This document shows, in pieces, positions 17,057 to 25,499 of a stretch of DNA of 64,000 nt (the stretch's first letter is position 1; every line of letters starts with the position of its first letter). Made by a program: the position numbers and the translations under genes. The DNA is taken from contig DASZCN010000092.1 in the NCBI GenBank assembly GCA_035943095.1, positions 1 through 64,000 on the forward strand, given 5' to 3'. The stretch is from AG41 sp035943095 (GTDB taxonomy: Bacteria; Gemmatimonadota; Gemmatimonadetes; Gemmatimonadales; GWC2-71-9). The notes under the pieces are model-generated. The model did not search any database. It saw only the letters and a list, made by a program, of their open reading frames with translations, and was not told where the DNA came from.

Positions 17057-17809
17057 TTACGCCGCAGCGCTCGAGGCGGACGCTTGGTACGGTCCCGTGA
17101 CGCGGAGCGCGCCTCCTCGGTTCAGCTTCCAGGCTTCGTAGAGGGCGATTCCTGCAATCACGAAGTGAAGCGGGCTGGAGACGCCGATCGCAATCGGAGC
17201 GACATAAGCGAGCGCCAGCAGCACCATGAACCCGAGGGCGAACACGAGCGGGCCGGCGTGCTGCCCCTTCTGAGTGCCTGCGCTGTCGGTGACAGCGGCG
17301 ACGCTCGCGGCGATGCCCGCGGGGGCCGCGTCCGGAGCGACGCTCACCTTGATGGAATCCGCTCGCGCACGGAACCGCCTCGTCATCTCCCGCGCGATGA
17401 GCGAAGAATCAGTGCCAACGATCGCGCTGTATGTGAGGAACATGGCGAGCGCCTGGTATCGCCAGCCGCCGCGACCGGTCGACCCCTTGCGCACTGCGCC
17501 GCCGACGAGCAGCCCCACGACGATCGCCACGAGACCGAACTCGTATCCGGTCATGGCCTCGATGCCGAAGTACACGCCGGCTCCGACCGCCGCGGCGGCT
17601 GCGCCAAGCCCGAGCGCCTTCGCGAACCGGATGCCGGGCGAGCCCTTGTTCCAGGCGGCCAGGATCTGCGAGCGACACCGTGGGCAGGCGACCTGGCCGT
17701 TGATCTCGTAGTAGGTCGAGGAAATCGGTTGCTTGCAGAACGCGCAGCTGGCGCCCGAGCTCGGGGCCGCGCGCTCGGCTCGGTCGAACTGGAGACCGGA
17801 GTCGGACAC
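17057..17809 (-). CDS. Zinc-ribbon membrane protein of unknown function
   Basis: 250 residues from a GTG at 17809, chosen because AAGGAGG lies just upstream; an open frame continues to 17989 without support. An N-terminal CxxC...CxxC ribbon ('CAFCKQPISSTYYEINGQ' then 'CPRC') is followed by four or five membrane helices (two near residues 65-110, one near 120-135, two near 195-235) and a soluble loop between them. I do not recognise the family. Close linkage to the M50 protease, which has a similar ribbon, suggests a joint function. Confidence 0.75.
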   Translation of the reverse strand: MSDSGLQFDRAERAAPSSGASCAFCKQPISSTYYEINGQVACPRCRSQILAAWNKGSPGIRFAKALGLGAAAAAVGAGVYFGIEAMTGYEFGLVAIVVGLLVGGAVRKGSTGRGGWRYQALAMFLTYSAIVGTDSSLIAREMTRRFRARADSIKVSVAPDAAPAGIAASVAAVTDSAGTQKGQHAGPLVFALGFMVLLALAYVAPIAIGVSSPLHFVIAGIALYEAWKLNRGGALRVTGPYQASASSAAA

Positions 17810-17929
17810 GGAGTCCTCCTTGGACGAACCAAATGGGCCGGGGCGCGGCCCTATGGTTAGGAGTCCCTCTTCGGCGCGCAATGAAACGCGACACAGCGTG
17901 GTCGGAACGCGCTTCCGGAGGCGAGTTAA

Positions 17930-17945
17930 GATACTGGTGGGTATC
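17930..17945. promoter_or_regulatory. Upstream copy of a TetR-type operator
   Basis: GATACTGGTGGGTATC, an inverted repeat with GATAC/GTATC arms 6 bases apart. A second copy with the same spacing covers the tetR start codon 71 bases downstream. It lies in the divergent region shared with the minus-strand zinc-ribbon gene, which starts at 17809. Confidence 0.55.
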
Positions 17946-18000
17946 CCACTATCGCCCTGGACAGGATTTCTTGCTAGAAAGGATCCCAATCAGTATCGTA

Positions 18001-18016
18001 GATACCAATGGGTATC
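18001..18016. promoter_or_regulatory. Operator overlapping the tetR start codon
   Basis: GATACCAATGGGTATC with 6-bp arms; the ATG at 18008 lies in its centre. A further GTATC half-site (17993-17997) precedes it by 3 bases. Together with the copy at 17930 this suggests autoregulation by the TetR protein. Confidence 0.6.
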
Positions 18017-18454
18017 ATCCGCCAGAGGCGAAAGGCTGAGACGCGAGCCATGCTCTTGGAGGCAGGCTTGGCTGCCTTCGCCGAGCGGGGGATCGAGCTC
18101 GCTACGCTCGATGAGGTCGCCGAGGCTGCCGGGTTCACGAAGGGCGCTATCTACCGCCAGTTTCCCTCGAAGAGCGCCTTCCTGCTCGCCCTGTTCGAGC
18201 AGTACGCCGCTGTGGCCCGAGCAGGGGCTGGAGCACGTCAGGCGGCGTGGTTCATCCCGCTCACCCTCCAATTTGCCGCCCATGCCATGCGCGATCCCCT
18301 CCTCAAGCGGCGGTTCGCCGTCGTATTGACGGAGGCCCCCGACGGCGGTGCCGCCGAGGGACAGCTTCTCAAGGCATTGTCGCGCATCCTGCCCCCCGTG
18401 GCCCCGCCCCCGCCTCCCGCCCCGCTTGTCGGACCGCGTCGCAAGGCTTCATGA
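18008..18454 (+). CDS. TetR/AcrR-family transcriptional regulator
   Basis: 148 residues. The N-terminal TetR helix-turn-helix is clear: 'TRAMLLEAGLAAFAERG' then 'TLDEVAEAAGFTKGAIYRQF'. The ligand/dimer domain is shorter than usual (the family is often ~190 residues) and ends in a Pro-rich tail. The ATG has no good ribosome binding site and lies inside an inverted repeat. The stop overlaps the cyclase ATG (ATGA), so it most likely controls its own transcript with the cyclase. Confidence 0.88.
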   Translation: MGIIRQRRKAETRAMLLEAGLAAFAERGIELATLDEVAEAAGFTKGAIYRQFPSKSAFLLALFEQYAAVARAGAGARQAAWFIPLTLQFAAHAMRDPLLKRRFAVVLTEAPDGGAAEGQLLKALSRILPPVAPPPPPAPLVGPRRKAS

Positions 18455-19113
18455 GCGCGCTCATCGACCTGAGCCACGAGATCGAGCACGGCATGGTCAC
18501 CTACCCAGGTCTTCCCGTGCCGGTGATCAGCGACTGGCTCGCACGCAACGCGTCCACCAGCCGCTACGCGCCCGGCACGACCTTCCAGATGGGCAAGATC
18601 GAGATGCTTGCGAACACGGGTACGTATATCGACGCTCCGTTCCATCGCTACGAGGGCGGCGCCGACGTCGCGGGCTACGCGCTCGACGCGATCGCGGACC
18701 TTCCCGGTGTCGTCGTGCGAGCGACCCAGCGCTCAGGTCGGGCGCTCGACGTCGAGGTGTTCCGGGGACGCGACATGCGCCGGAAGGCGGTCCTGTTGCT
18801 CACCGGGTGGGATGCGCACTGGCGGACGGAGCGCTACGGCACGGGGCATCCGTTCATCACGCGCGCCGCCGCGGAGCTCCTCGTGGCGGCCGGCGCGGCA
18901 CTCGTGGGGATCGACTCGCTCAATATCGACGACTCGGCGGACGGAACACGCCCCGCCCACTCCCTCCTGCTCGGCGCCGGAATCCCGATCGTCGAGCACC
19001 TGTGCAGGCTCAGCGAGGTGCCCGATCAGGGCTTTCGTTTCTTCGCGGTCCCCCCGCGGGTGCGTGGGATGGGAAGCTTTCCGGTGCGCGCCTTCGCCCT
19101 CATCGACGAGTGA
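18451..19113 (+). CDS. Cyclase-family hydrolase (kynurenine formamidase-like), variant metal motif
   Basis: 220 residues of the PF04199 cyclase family. The N-terminal 'LIDLSHEIEHGMVTYPG' is typical. The metal motif, usually H-x-G-T-H-x-D-x-P-x-H, reads 'NTGTYIDAPFH': the first two His are Asn55 and Tyr59, while Asp61 and His65 remain. Other members hydrolyse amides or lactones such as N-formylkynurenine. With the altered site the substrate and metal are uncertain. It is co-transcribed with tetR and ends in a long terminator. Confidence 0.82.
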   Translation: MSALIDLSHEIEHGMVTYPGLPVPVISDWLARNASTSRYAPGTTFQMGKIEMLANTGTYIDAPFHRYEGGADVAGYALDAIADLPGVVVRATQRSGRALDVEVFRGRDMRRKAVLLLTGWDAHWRTERYGTGHPFITRAAAELLVAAGAALVGIDSLNIDDSADGTRPAHSLLLGAGIPIVEHLCRLSEVPDQGFRFFAVPPRVRGMGSFPVRAFALIDE

Positions 19114-19157
19114 CAGCACACGAGGGCCCGGCACGCACCGGGCCCTCGCACTGTCAC
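19110..19157. terminator. Bidirectional terminator
   Basis: A nested inverted repeat: outer GTGACAG (19110-19116) with CTGTCAC (19151-19157), inner CGAGGGCCCGG (19121-19131) with CCGGGCCCTCG (19138-19148), 6-base loop. It separates the convergent cyclase and SusD genes. There is no long T run on either side. Confidence 0.75.
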
Positions 19158-19167
19158 CACTCCCCAC

Positions 19168-20430
19168 TCAGAAATTCGGGTTGTTCTGCTTCTCCACGTC
19201 GGGCAGCGGCAGGCACAGTTGCGTGCCGTACACCAACCCTCCGGGGTATGGCGTGCCGGCCGGGGGGTTTAGGGGCGCGTTGAACCGGATCGCATCCCCC
19301 AGGTGCTGTCCCTCCAGGAAGAACTCGCGGCGCCGCTGGTCGTAGAGGGCGGCCGCCACCGTGGCCGAATCGACACTGGTAATCGCCGTGTCTCCCCCCC
19401 GTGCGCGGAAGTTGCTGATGATGCTGTCGGCCCCCGCGAAGTCGGCGGCGGCGAGATCCGCCTCGGCAATGATGAGCCGTGCCTCGTCTCGCGAGGCAAG
19501 CCGGATGGGACTCGAGGCCGATTGATACTTGAGCTGTTCGTAGAGCGGCACGCCGGTGACGCTGACACTGTCCGGTCGCCGGAACATGAACGGGACCCTG
19601 GGATCAGTCATGTTTATATAAGGTGACCCGAGCGACGTATTGGTGCTCGTCGCGCTGTTCTCCTGCCAGACCCGATTGTTGCGACGCCCATTGATCGCCG
19701 AGGCGGTCACGAACTTCGCGAACGCGGGCGCGACGAGCTGCCCGTCGGCCTTCGCCGCGGCAAACTGTCCGAGTCCGACGTACGCCCGCGCCCGGCCGAC
19801 CAGCGCCATGTTCAGCACGCTGGTCTGGCCCGTGGCCGTCGCCGAGGTGATGGCGTCACTGAAGGTAGCCACGGCGAGCTTGAAGACACTGTCGCGCTGG
19901 ATCTCTCCTCCGTACACGGTCTGGCGGTTGGCGTCGAGCGTGGAGATCACCATCGTGCAGAACCCTTCGCCCAGCAGCACGAGGCTGTATCCCTCGTACG
20001 CCTGCAGCGTGGCGATCAACGTGTCACGGCTGGGCACCTGGGCGTCGGTCCAGCCCTGGAGGAGGAAGAGGACGTTCAGTGCCGAAAAGCGTGCCGTTTG
20101 CAGCGGCGTGTACACGCCGAGGCCAATGCATGAGTTCACGGCGTAACGGAGATCGCTCGACGCCATCGTGCGCCGGTCGTAGGGGAACCGATCGGCCGTC
20201 TGCGTCGCGTCGAGTAACTCGTCCGTGATCAGGCCGCCCATGACCGCGTAGGACCCGGCGGCGCACTCGAAGTCGGCGATGGCGCCATTGACGAGCAACT
20301 GCGCGTTTGCGGGCACTTCGAGCACGTCCGCCGGCACGTTGCTCGGGTTCTGGACTTCGAGGGCGTTATCGAACAGGCTGCACCCCGCCAGCGAAAGCAG
20401 CCCGAGGACCAGGATCGTAGAGTGTTTCAT
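19168..20430 (-). CDS. SusD/RagB-family outer-membrane lipoprotein
   Basis: 420 residues. A lipoprotein signal with lipobox 'LAGC' (residues ~14-17) starts the protein. The body is the SusD helical/TPR fold, and the C-terminal 'RDEARLIIAEADL...YDQRRREFFLEGQHLGDAIRF' block is diagnostic of the family. It is the surface lid that captures substrate for the TonB-dependent SusC partner, which lies 12 bases upstream. It is somewhat short for the family (often ~500). Confidence 0.92.
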   Translation of the reverse strand: MKHSTILVLGLLSLAGCSLFDNALEVQNPSNVPADVLEVPANAQLLVNGAIADFECAAGSYAVMGGLITDELLDATQTADRFPYDRRTMASSDLRYAVNSCIGLGVYTPLQTARFSALNVLFLLQGWTDAQVPSRDTLIATLQAYEGYSLVLLGEGFCTMVISTLDANRQTVYGGEIQRDSVFKLAVATFSDAITSATATGQTSVLNMALVGRARAYVGLGQFAAAKADGQLVAPAFAKFVTASAINGRRNNRVWQENSATSTNTSLGSPYINMTDPRVPFMFRRPDSVSVTGVPLYEQLKYQSASSPIRLASRDEARLIIAEADLAAADFAGADSIISNFRARGGDTAITSVDSATVAAALYDQRRREFFLEGQHLGDAIRFNAPLNPPAGTPYPGGLVYGTQLCLPLPDVEKQNNPNF

Positions 20431-20442
20431 CGGTCGCTCTCC

Positions 20443-23388
20443 TCAGTAGCTCACGTTGACGGTGAAGATCCACTGCTCGAGCTGTGGCAGGTCGGCCTGC
20501 TCCCAGGCGCTGAAGTTCCCGCCGCGGGTGCCGCCCAGGAACATCGCTTCGGGCTCGAGCCCCGGATACCGCGTCCACGTGAGGAGGTTGCGGCCGGCGA
20601 CTGACACGATCGCGTGGCTCGCCCCGACCTTCTGTACCCACTCGTCCGGCAGCGTGTAGGAGGCGGACACCTGACGCAGCTTCAGGAAGCTCGCGTCGTT
20701 GATGTAGAAGTCCGGTATGCCGCCCGTCTGAATCTCGGCGACGGTGATCGGGTTCCCCTCGAGCGGGCGGAAGTTCTCGATGCACCGGGCGAAAATCGTG
20801 CAGCGCACCCGTGTGTTGCCGTCGAGCTTCTTGTAGCCGGTCTTGAAGTCGAAGAGACCTTCCACGCGCAGGCGGTTCCACAAGGTCACGGAGGGACTCA
20901 GGGCGCCCTCCACGTTCGGGATCGTGCGCCCGAGGTAGACGACAGGCGCACTGCTGCAGGCCACGCCACCGCCCTTCCCGTCGTCGCAGAGCACGTTGAT
21001 GGCCTTCCCCGTTGGGTCGAGCTGTGCGCTCACCACTCGCTTCGCGAACCACGACCCCACGGGGTACCCCACCTTGTGGAGCAGGAACGTTCCGGGTGAC
21101 ACCGAGTTCAACCCGGGCAGGAGGCTCTCGATCTTGTTGCTGTTGGTGGCCAGGTTGAACGTCAGGTCGACGCTCACTGGTCCATGCGAATAGGGGCGCC
21201 CGTGCGCCAGCAGTTCGATACCCTGGTTCAACACGGCCCCGGCGTTGAAGAACTGCTGGCCCGAGAAGCCGATAGACGGCGCCACGTTGCGCTGCAGGAT
21301 TTCGTCGGTGGTGCGCTTGCGGTAGTACGTGAATTCGAGGCCCAAGCGGTCGTCCCAGAGCCCGACATCGAACCCGAGCTCGATCTCTTTCCCGCGCTCC
21401 GGCCCGAGGTTAGGGTTCCCGATGTTTTGGGGCGTGACTGCAGTCACGTCTCCCGGGCCGGTGGCCGGGGCGTAGGTGCGCACGGCCGCGTTGTAAGTTG
21501 GCGCCCGGCCCGACTCGCCGTACGCCGCGCGCAGTCGCAGCTGGTTCACGAACGACCATGTCCAGAACGACTCGTCGCTCATGACCCAGCTGACGCTCGC
21601 CTTCGGGTAATACACGCTGGTGAAGTTCCTCCCGAAGGTGCTCTGATTGTCGGAGCGCAACCCCGCCGTCACGAACACCCGGTCCCGCCAGGCGATCTGC
21701 TCCTGCCCGTACGCGCCGATGCTCTTGGTCTCCTCGAGCCCTCCGGCATTGCTGCGTGGTCCAGTCGTAGCATCTATCGACGACAGCCCCGGCGCCGGGA
21801 AGAACTGACCGTCCGCGAACGCCGTGTCGATGAGGGCATGATAGAACTGCAGGCCCGCCGAGGAGTTCGATTTGAGCGTAGGGGAGAGGTCGAAGGCGGC
21901 CGTCGCTGCGTAGTCGACCGTCGTGTTGTCGACGGCCCGGTTGGTCCGCGCGATGTAGCCGAGCGCATCTGAGCCGAAAAAGATCTGCAACGAGTCGATG
22001 AGGGGCTGGTACAGCTGGTTCAGCTCGCGCGTGCGATCCACACCGAACGTGATCCGGTGCGTGAACCACTTGACCGGGCGGTGCTGCAGCTGCACGCTGC
22101 CCGTGAACCGGTCGAGGCTCTGTGAGAAGTGATACTCCTCGTCATAAGCGACCGGGAGGCCGCTGTGGAACCCCTTCCGGAACGTGCCCAGATTGAGCGG
22201 GTTCATGAACACCGTCGTGAACATCCGGCCACCGCATCCGGCTTCGCAGCTCAGATCAGTCGGACCGCTCACGTAACCCATGTTCGCCGAGATCGTCACC
22301 TTGTCGCTGGGGGTCACGGTGACGTTGGCGCGCCCATTCGAGTGCCGCAAATCGTTGCTCGGCTCGGCGCCGCCCTGCAGCTCCGTACCGCCCGCCACGA
22401 AGTATTTCACGGTATTCGATCCGCCGCTCACGCTCGCCTGGTAGTCCGAGATGTGCCCGTTGCGGAAAATGTCGCCGACCTGGGCCTCCAAGTCCCTCAG
22501 ATTGATCGACAGGAGGTTCCCCGCCGTATCCACCTGGTAATTGGTGGGGAAGCGCCCCTCGGGGTTCGCGAAGTAGTCGACTCCCTGGCGCAAGGTAAAG
22601 TTCCAGCGTGCGGGACCGGTATCGCCGTGTTTGGTGATGATCTGGATGACGCCGTTCGACGCCTCCGTGCCGTACAGCGTGGCGGCGGCGGGACCCTTGA
22701 CGATTTCGATGCTCTCGATCTGGTCCGGGTTGAAGTCGTTGAACCGGGAGATGGAGCTCGAGCCGAAGTCCTGATTGGTCGGTCCGGACGCGGGGTCGGC
22801 GTCCACCCGCACGCCGTCCACGTATACCAGCGGCTGGCTCTGCAGCGAGAAGCTCGAGGCGCCGCGGATGCGGATGCGCGAGCCGGATCCGACGGCGCCC
22901 GTCGCCGGCTGAATGAGCACGCCCGCCGCGCGGCCATTCAGCAAGCTCTGGACGTCGTTGATCGGAGTGGTCTGGGTGATGCTTGCCGCGTCGATGAGCG
23001 AAACCGCGTTCCCGACCTGGCGCCGCTCTGCCTGCTCGGGAAGGCCTGTGACGACGACCTGCGACAGGTCGAGGGCCCTCTGCTCGAGCGTGATCCGAAT
23101 GCTGGTGTCGCCGACGTTGACCGTGTCCTCGGCCGGCCGGTAGCCGATCGTTCGGACCTGCAGGACCGCGGTCGTACCCGGGACGTCGGCGAGGCGGAAC
23201 CGGCCGCCCAGGTCCGTGGTGACCCGCAGCCTCGTGCCGGCGACCGTGATCACCGCGCTCGGGATCGGTTCGCCCGTCGCGCGGTTTGTGACGGTACCGA
23301 CGATCGGTCCGCCCTGCGCCGCGAGCGGCTGCGTCATCGGCAATCCGACGACGAGAGTGAGACCGGCCACGACTGAAGGGAATCGCAT
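20443..23388 (-). CDS. SusC/RagA-family TonB-dependent outer-membrane transporter
   Basis: 981 residues. A signal peptide precedes a carboxypeptidase-regulatory-like domain (about residues 27-105, 'GTVTNRATGEPIPSAVITVAG'). A TonB plug follows (about 120-240: 'NDVQSLLNGRAAGV', 'RIRIRGASSFS', 'VYVDGVRVD', 'ESIEIVKGPAAATLYG'), then a large beta-barrel ending with an aromatic residue ('VNVSY'). It imports a large or complex substrate with SusD. GGAGG sits just before the ATG, and a good promoter lies in the 69-base gap after thiC. Confidence 0.93.
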   Translation of the reverse strand: MRFPSVVAGLTLVVGLPMTQPLAAQGGPIVGTVTNRATGEPIPSAVITVAGTRLRVTTDLGGRFRLADVPGTTAVLQVRTIGYRPAEDTVNVGDTSIRITLEQRALDLSQVVVTGLPEQAERRQVGNAVSLIDAASITQTTPINDVQSLLNGRAAGVLIQPATGAVGSGSRIRIRGASSFSLQSQPLVYVDGVRVDADPASGPTNQDFGSSSISRFNDFNPDQIESIEIVKGPAAATLYGTEASNGVIQIITKHGDTGPARWNFTLRQGVDYFANPEGRFPTNYQVDTAGNLLSINLRDLEAQVGDIFRNGHISDYQASVSGGSNTVKYFVAGGTELQGGAEPSNDLRHSNGRANVTVTPSDKVTISANMGYVSGPTDLSCEAGCGGRMFTTVFMNPLNLGTFRKGFHSGLPVAYDEEYHFSQSLDRFTGSVQLQHRPVKWFTHRITFGVDRTRELNQLYQPLIDSLQIFFGSDALGYIARTNRAVDNTTVDYAATAAFDLSPTLKSNSSAGLQFYHALIDTAFADGQFFPAPGLSSIDATTGPRSNAGGLEETKSIGAYGQEQIAWRDRVFVTAGLRSDNQSTFGRNFTSVYYPKASVSWVMSDESFWTWSFVNQLRLRAAYGESGRAPTYNAAVRTYAPATGPGDVTAVTPQNIGNPNLGPERGKEIELGFDVGLWDDRLGLEFTYYRKRTTDEILQRNVAPSIGFSGQQFFNAGAVLNQGIELLAHGRPYSHGPVSVDLTFNLATNSNKIESLLPGLNSVSPGTFLLHKVGYPVGSWFAKRVVSAQLDPTGKAINVLCDDGKGGGVACSSAPVVYLGRTIPNVEGALSPSVTLWNRLRVEGLFDFKTGYKKLDGNTRVRCTIFARCIENFRPLEGNPITVAEIQTGGIPDFYINDASFLKLRQVSASYTLPDEWVQKVGASHAIVSVAGRNLLTWTRYPGLEPEAMFLGGTRGGNFSAWEQADLPQLEQWIFTVNVSY

Positions 23389-23417
23389 GCCGCCTCCGAG
23401 AGGTGAGGAGGCAGCCT

Positions 23418-23445
23418 ATTCTACCGACGCACGTGACCCTTGCAA
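23418..23445 (-). promoter_or_regulatory. Promoter of the susCD pair
   Basis: On the minus strand TTGCAA (23445-23440) and TAGAAT (23423-23418), five of six consensus bases, are separated by 16 bases, about 30 bases before the susC ATG. Confidence 0.55.
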
Positions 23446-23457
23446 GTAGGAACGTGC

Positions 23458-24783
23458 CTAGTCTGCCGGCACGGCCTCCCTCGTCCCGAGCTTCCGCTCA
23501 ATCTCCCGCGTGATGTGCATCGAGCAGAACTTCGGCCCACACATGGCACAGAACTCCGCGCTCTTGAAGTACTCGGCGGGCAGCGATTCGTCGTGCAGCT
23601 CGCGGGCGCGGGCGGGGTCGAGCGACAATCGGAACTGCTCGTTCCAGTCAAAAGCGTAGCGGGCGTGCGACAGTGCGTCGTCCCGGTCGCGTGCCCCGGA
23701 CCGTCCGCGCGCGACGTCCGCGGCGTGGGCCGCGATTTTGTAGGCGATCACTCCCTCGCGCACCTCCTCGGCGTTCGGCAGACCGAGGTGCTCCTTGCGC
23801 GTCACGTAGCACAGCATGTCCGCCCCGTACCACCCGATCATCGCGGCGCCGATTGCCGAGGTGATGTGGTCGTAGCCCGGCGCGATGTCGGTCACGAGCG
23901 GGCCCAGCGTATAGAACGGCGCTTCGTGACAGATCTCTTTCTCCTTGCGGACATTCTCTTCAATCAGGTGCATCGGGATGTGGCCTGGGCCCTCGATCAT
24001 CACTTGCACGTCCTGCGCCCACGCCCGCGCCGTGAGCTCCCCCAGCGTCTCGAGCTCGGCGAATTGCGCGCGGTCGTTTGCGTCCGCGAGCGAGCCTGGT
24101 CGCAGTGCATCGCCCAGGGAGAGCGTGACGTCGTACTTCCGGGCGATTTCGAGAATGCGATCGAAATGCGTGTAGAACGGGTTCTGCCGGTTGTGATGCA
24201 TCATCCAGTAGGCATGGAGCGAGCCGCCCCGCGACACGATCCCGGTCACGCGGCCGAGCGCGAGGCCGACGTATTCGCGCAGGATTCCACAGTGCACGGT
24301 CACGTAGTCGACTCCCTGCTGCGCCTGGTGCTCGACCATATCGAGCAGATCGTCCGCGGTGAGATCTTCGACCTGCTTGACCTCGGTCACCGCCTGATAG
24401 ATCGGCACGGTGCCTATGGGCACCGGAGAGGCGTCGAGGATCGCCCGGCGGATGGCGTCGATGTCGCCGCCGGTCGAGAGGTCCATCACCGTATCCGCGC
24501 CGTAATGCACGGCGTGGTGCAGCTTCTCGAGCTCCTGGTCGATGTTCGACTCGACCGCCGAGTTACCGATGTTGGCGTTGATCTTGACGCGCGACACCTT
24601 GCCGATGGCCATGGGATCGAGGCGCTTGGCGAGGTGATTCACGTTCGCCGGAACGATGAGCCGGCCGCGCGACACCTCTTCGCGAATCGTCTCGACCGGG
24701 AGCCCTTCGCGTTCCGCGACCCGCTGCATTTGAGGAGTGACGGTACCACGACGGGCGAAATGCATCTGCGTGAGGCAGGTCAT
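23458..24783 (-). CDS. thiC: Phosphomethylpyrimidine synthase ThiC
   Basis: 441 residues. ThiC converts 5-aminoimidazole ribotide to HMP-phosphate, the pyrimidine half of thiamine, by radical SAM chemistry. 'NANIGNSAVESNIDQELEK', 'GADTVMDLSTGGDI' and 'EGPGHIPMH' are family signatures, and the C-terminal CxxCxxxxC cluster motif is intact ('CAMCGPKFC'). It lacks the extra N-terminal domain of longer homologues. The ATG at 24783 is directly behind a TPP riboswitch, so expression should fall when thiamine diphosphate is plentiful. Confidence 0.95.
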   Translation of the reverse strand: MTCLTQMHFARRGTVTPQMQRVAEREGLPVETIREEVSRGRLIVPANVNHLAKRLDPMAIGKVSRVKINANIGNSAVESNIDQELEKLHHAVHYGADTVMDLSTGGDIDAIRRAILDASPVPIGTVPIYQAVTEVKQVEDLTADDLLDMVEHQAQQGVDYVTVHCGILREYVGLALGRVTGIVSRGGSLHAYWMMHHNRQNPFYTHFDRILEIARKYDVTLSLGDALRPGSLADANDRAQFAELETLGELTARAWAQDVQVMIEGPGHIPMHLIEENVRKEKEICHEAPFYTLGPLVTDIAPGYDHITSAIGAAMIGWYGADMLCYVTRKEHLGLPNAEEVREGVIAYKIAAHAADVARGRSGARDRDDALSHARYAFDWNEQFRLSLDPARARELHDESLPAEYFKSAEFCAMCGPKFCSMHITREIERKLGTREAVPAD

Positions 24784-24789
24784 ACGGGA

Positions 24790-24875
24790 CTCCCTTCGCC
24801 GGTGCGAGCCGGATCAGGTTCAAAGGGTGTAATCTCAGCCCGCCGTAACCGCGGCGGGCACCCCTGTCTCCGGTC
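24790..24875 (-). promoter_or_regulatory. TPP riboswitch (THI element) of thiC
   Basis: Read on the minus strand the leader has the conserved blocks GGGGTGCC, GGCTGAGAT and ACCCTTTGAACCTGATC, then a closing stem ending CGAAGGGA. It ends about 7 bases before the thiC ATG, so control is probably at translation initiation. Confidence 0.93.
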
Positions 24876-24898
24876 AATCTAACGTGGCGTAGCCTCCG

Positions 24899-25444
24899 TC
24901 ACACCTCCCGCGGCTTGGGTGCGCCGTAGCGCTCCTCCGGCTGGTGCAGCTTCTCCCATTCGACGCGAAACGCGAACGGGTCGACACCACTCGGGCGGTC
25001 GAGTGCCAGAATGCCGTCCAGATGGTCGATCTCGTGCTGCAGCAGCTCGGCCATTGATCCGTTCGCCTCCATCGTGTGCTGCTTGCCCTTCAAGTCGGTG
25101 TAGCTGACGGTTACGGCGTGCGCCCGCGTGACCCGAACCAGGATCTCGGGAAACGAGAAGCAATCGTCCCAGACCAGAAAGTCCTCCGGCCCGACGTCGG
25201 TGACCTCCGGATTGATCATAGTCCAGCGCTGCTTGTCCATCTGGACAAACACGATCCGGACCGGAGCGCCGATCTGCGGTGCCGCGAGCGCCCGGCCCAT
25301 GTTGTATTGCTTCTTCGCGTCCGCAAGCGAATCCCGCAGGTCGTCTGCGACGAGTCGCGTCGCGGCCGACTTGGGGTTCTGGACCCGCTCACACCGGACC
25401 CGCAGTATCGGATCGCCCAGCTGGCGAATGTGCCGTATTGCCAT
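24899..25444 (-). CDS. def: Divergent peptide deformylase
   Basis: 181 residues. The third motif is intact, 'QHEIDHLDG' (His137, Glu138, His141). The first reads 'GRALAAPQIG' instead of G-x-G-L-A-A-P-Q, and the second reads 'DDCFSFPE', keeping the metal Cys95 but replacing the usual E-G-C-L/x-S. The enzyme removes N-formyl groups from nascent proteins. All metal ligands are present so activity is plausible. The ATG at 25444 is preferred over longer frames because it gives the usual N-terminus ('IRQLGDPILR'). No methionyl-tRNA formyltransferase gene is adjacent. Confidence 0.85.
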   Translation of the reverse strand: MAIRHIRQLGDPILRVRCERVQNPKSAATRLVADDLRDSLADAKKQYNMGRALAAPQIGAPVRIVFVQMDKQRWTMINPEVTDVGPEDFLVWDDCFSFPEILVRVTRAHAVTVSYTDLKGKQHTMEANGSMAELLQHEIDHLDGILALDRPSGVDPFAFRVEWEKLHQPEERYGAPKPREV

Positions 25445-25499
25445 GCGCCGCCAATTTGGGGGTTTGGCGGCCGCGTGCAACTCGCGGTAACGTAGCAGT

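Noticed and set aside
22129..23376. A 415-codon plus-strand frame over susC, with a similar 480-codon frame over thiC (23440-24882)
   Set aside because: Both are shadows of well-supported minus-strand genes with no domain of their own.
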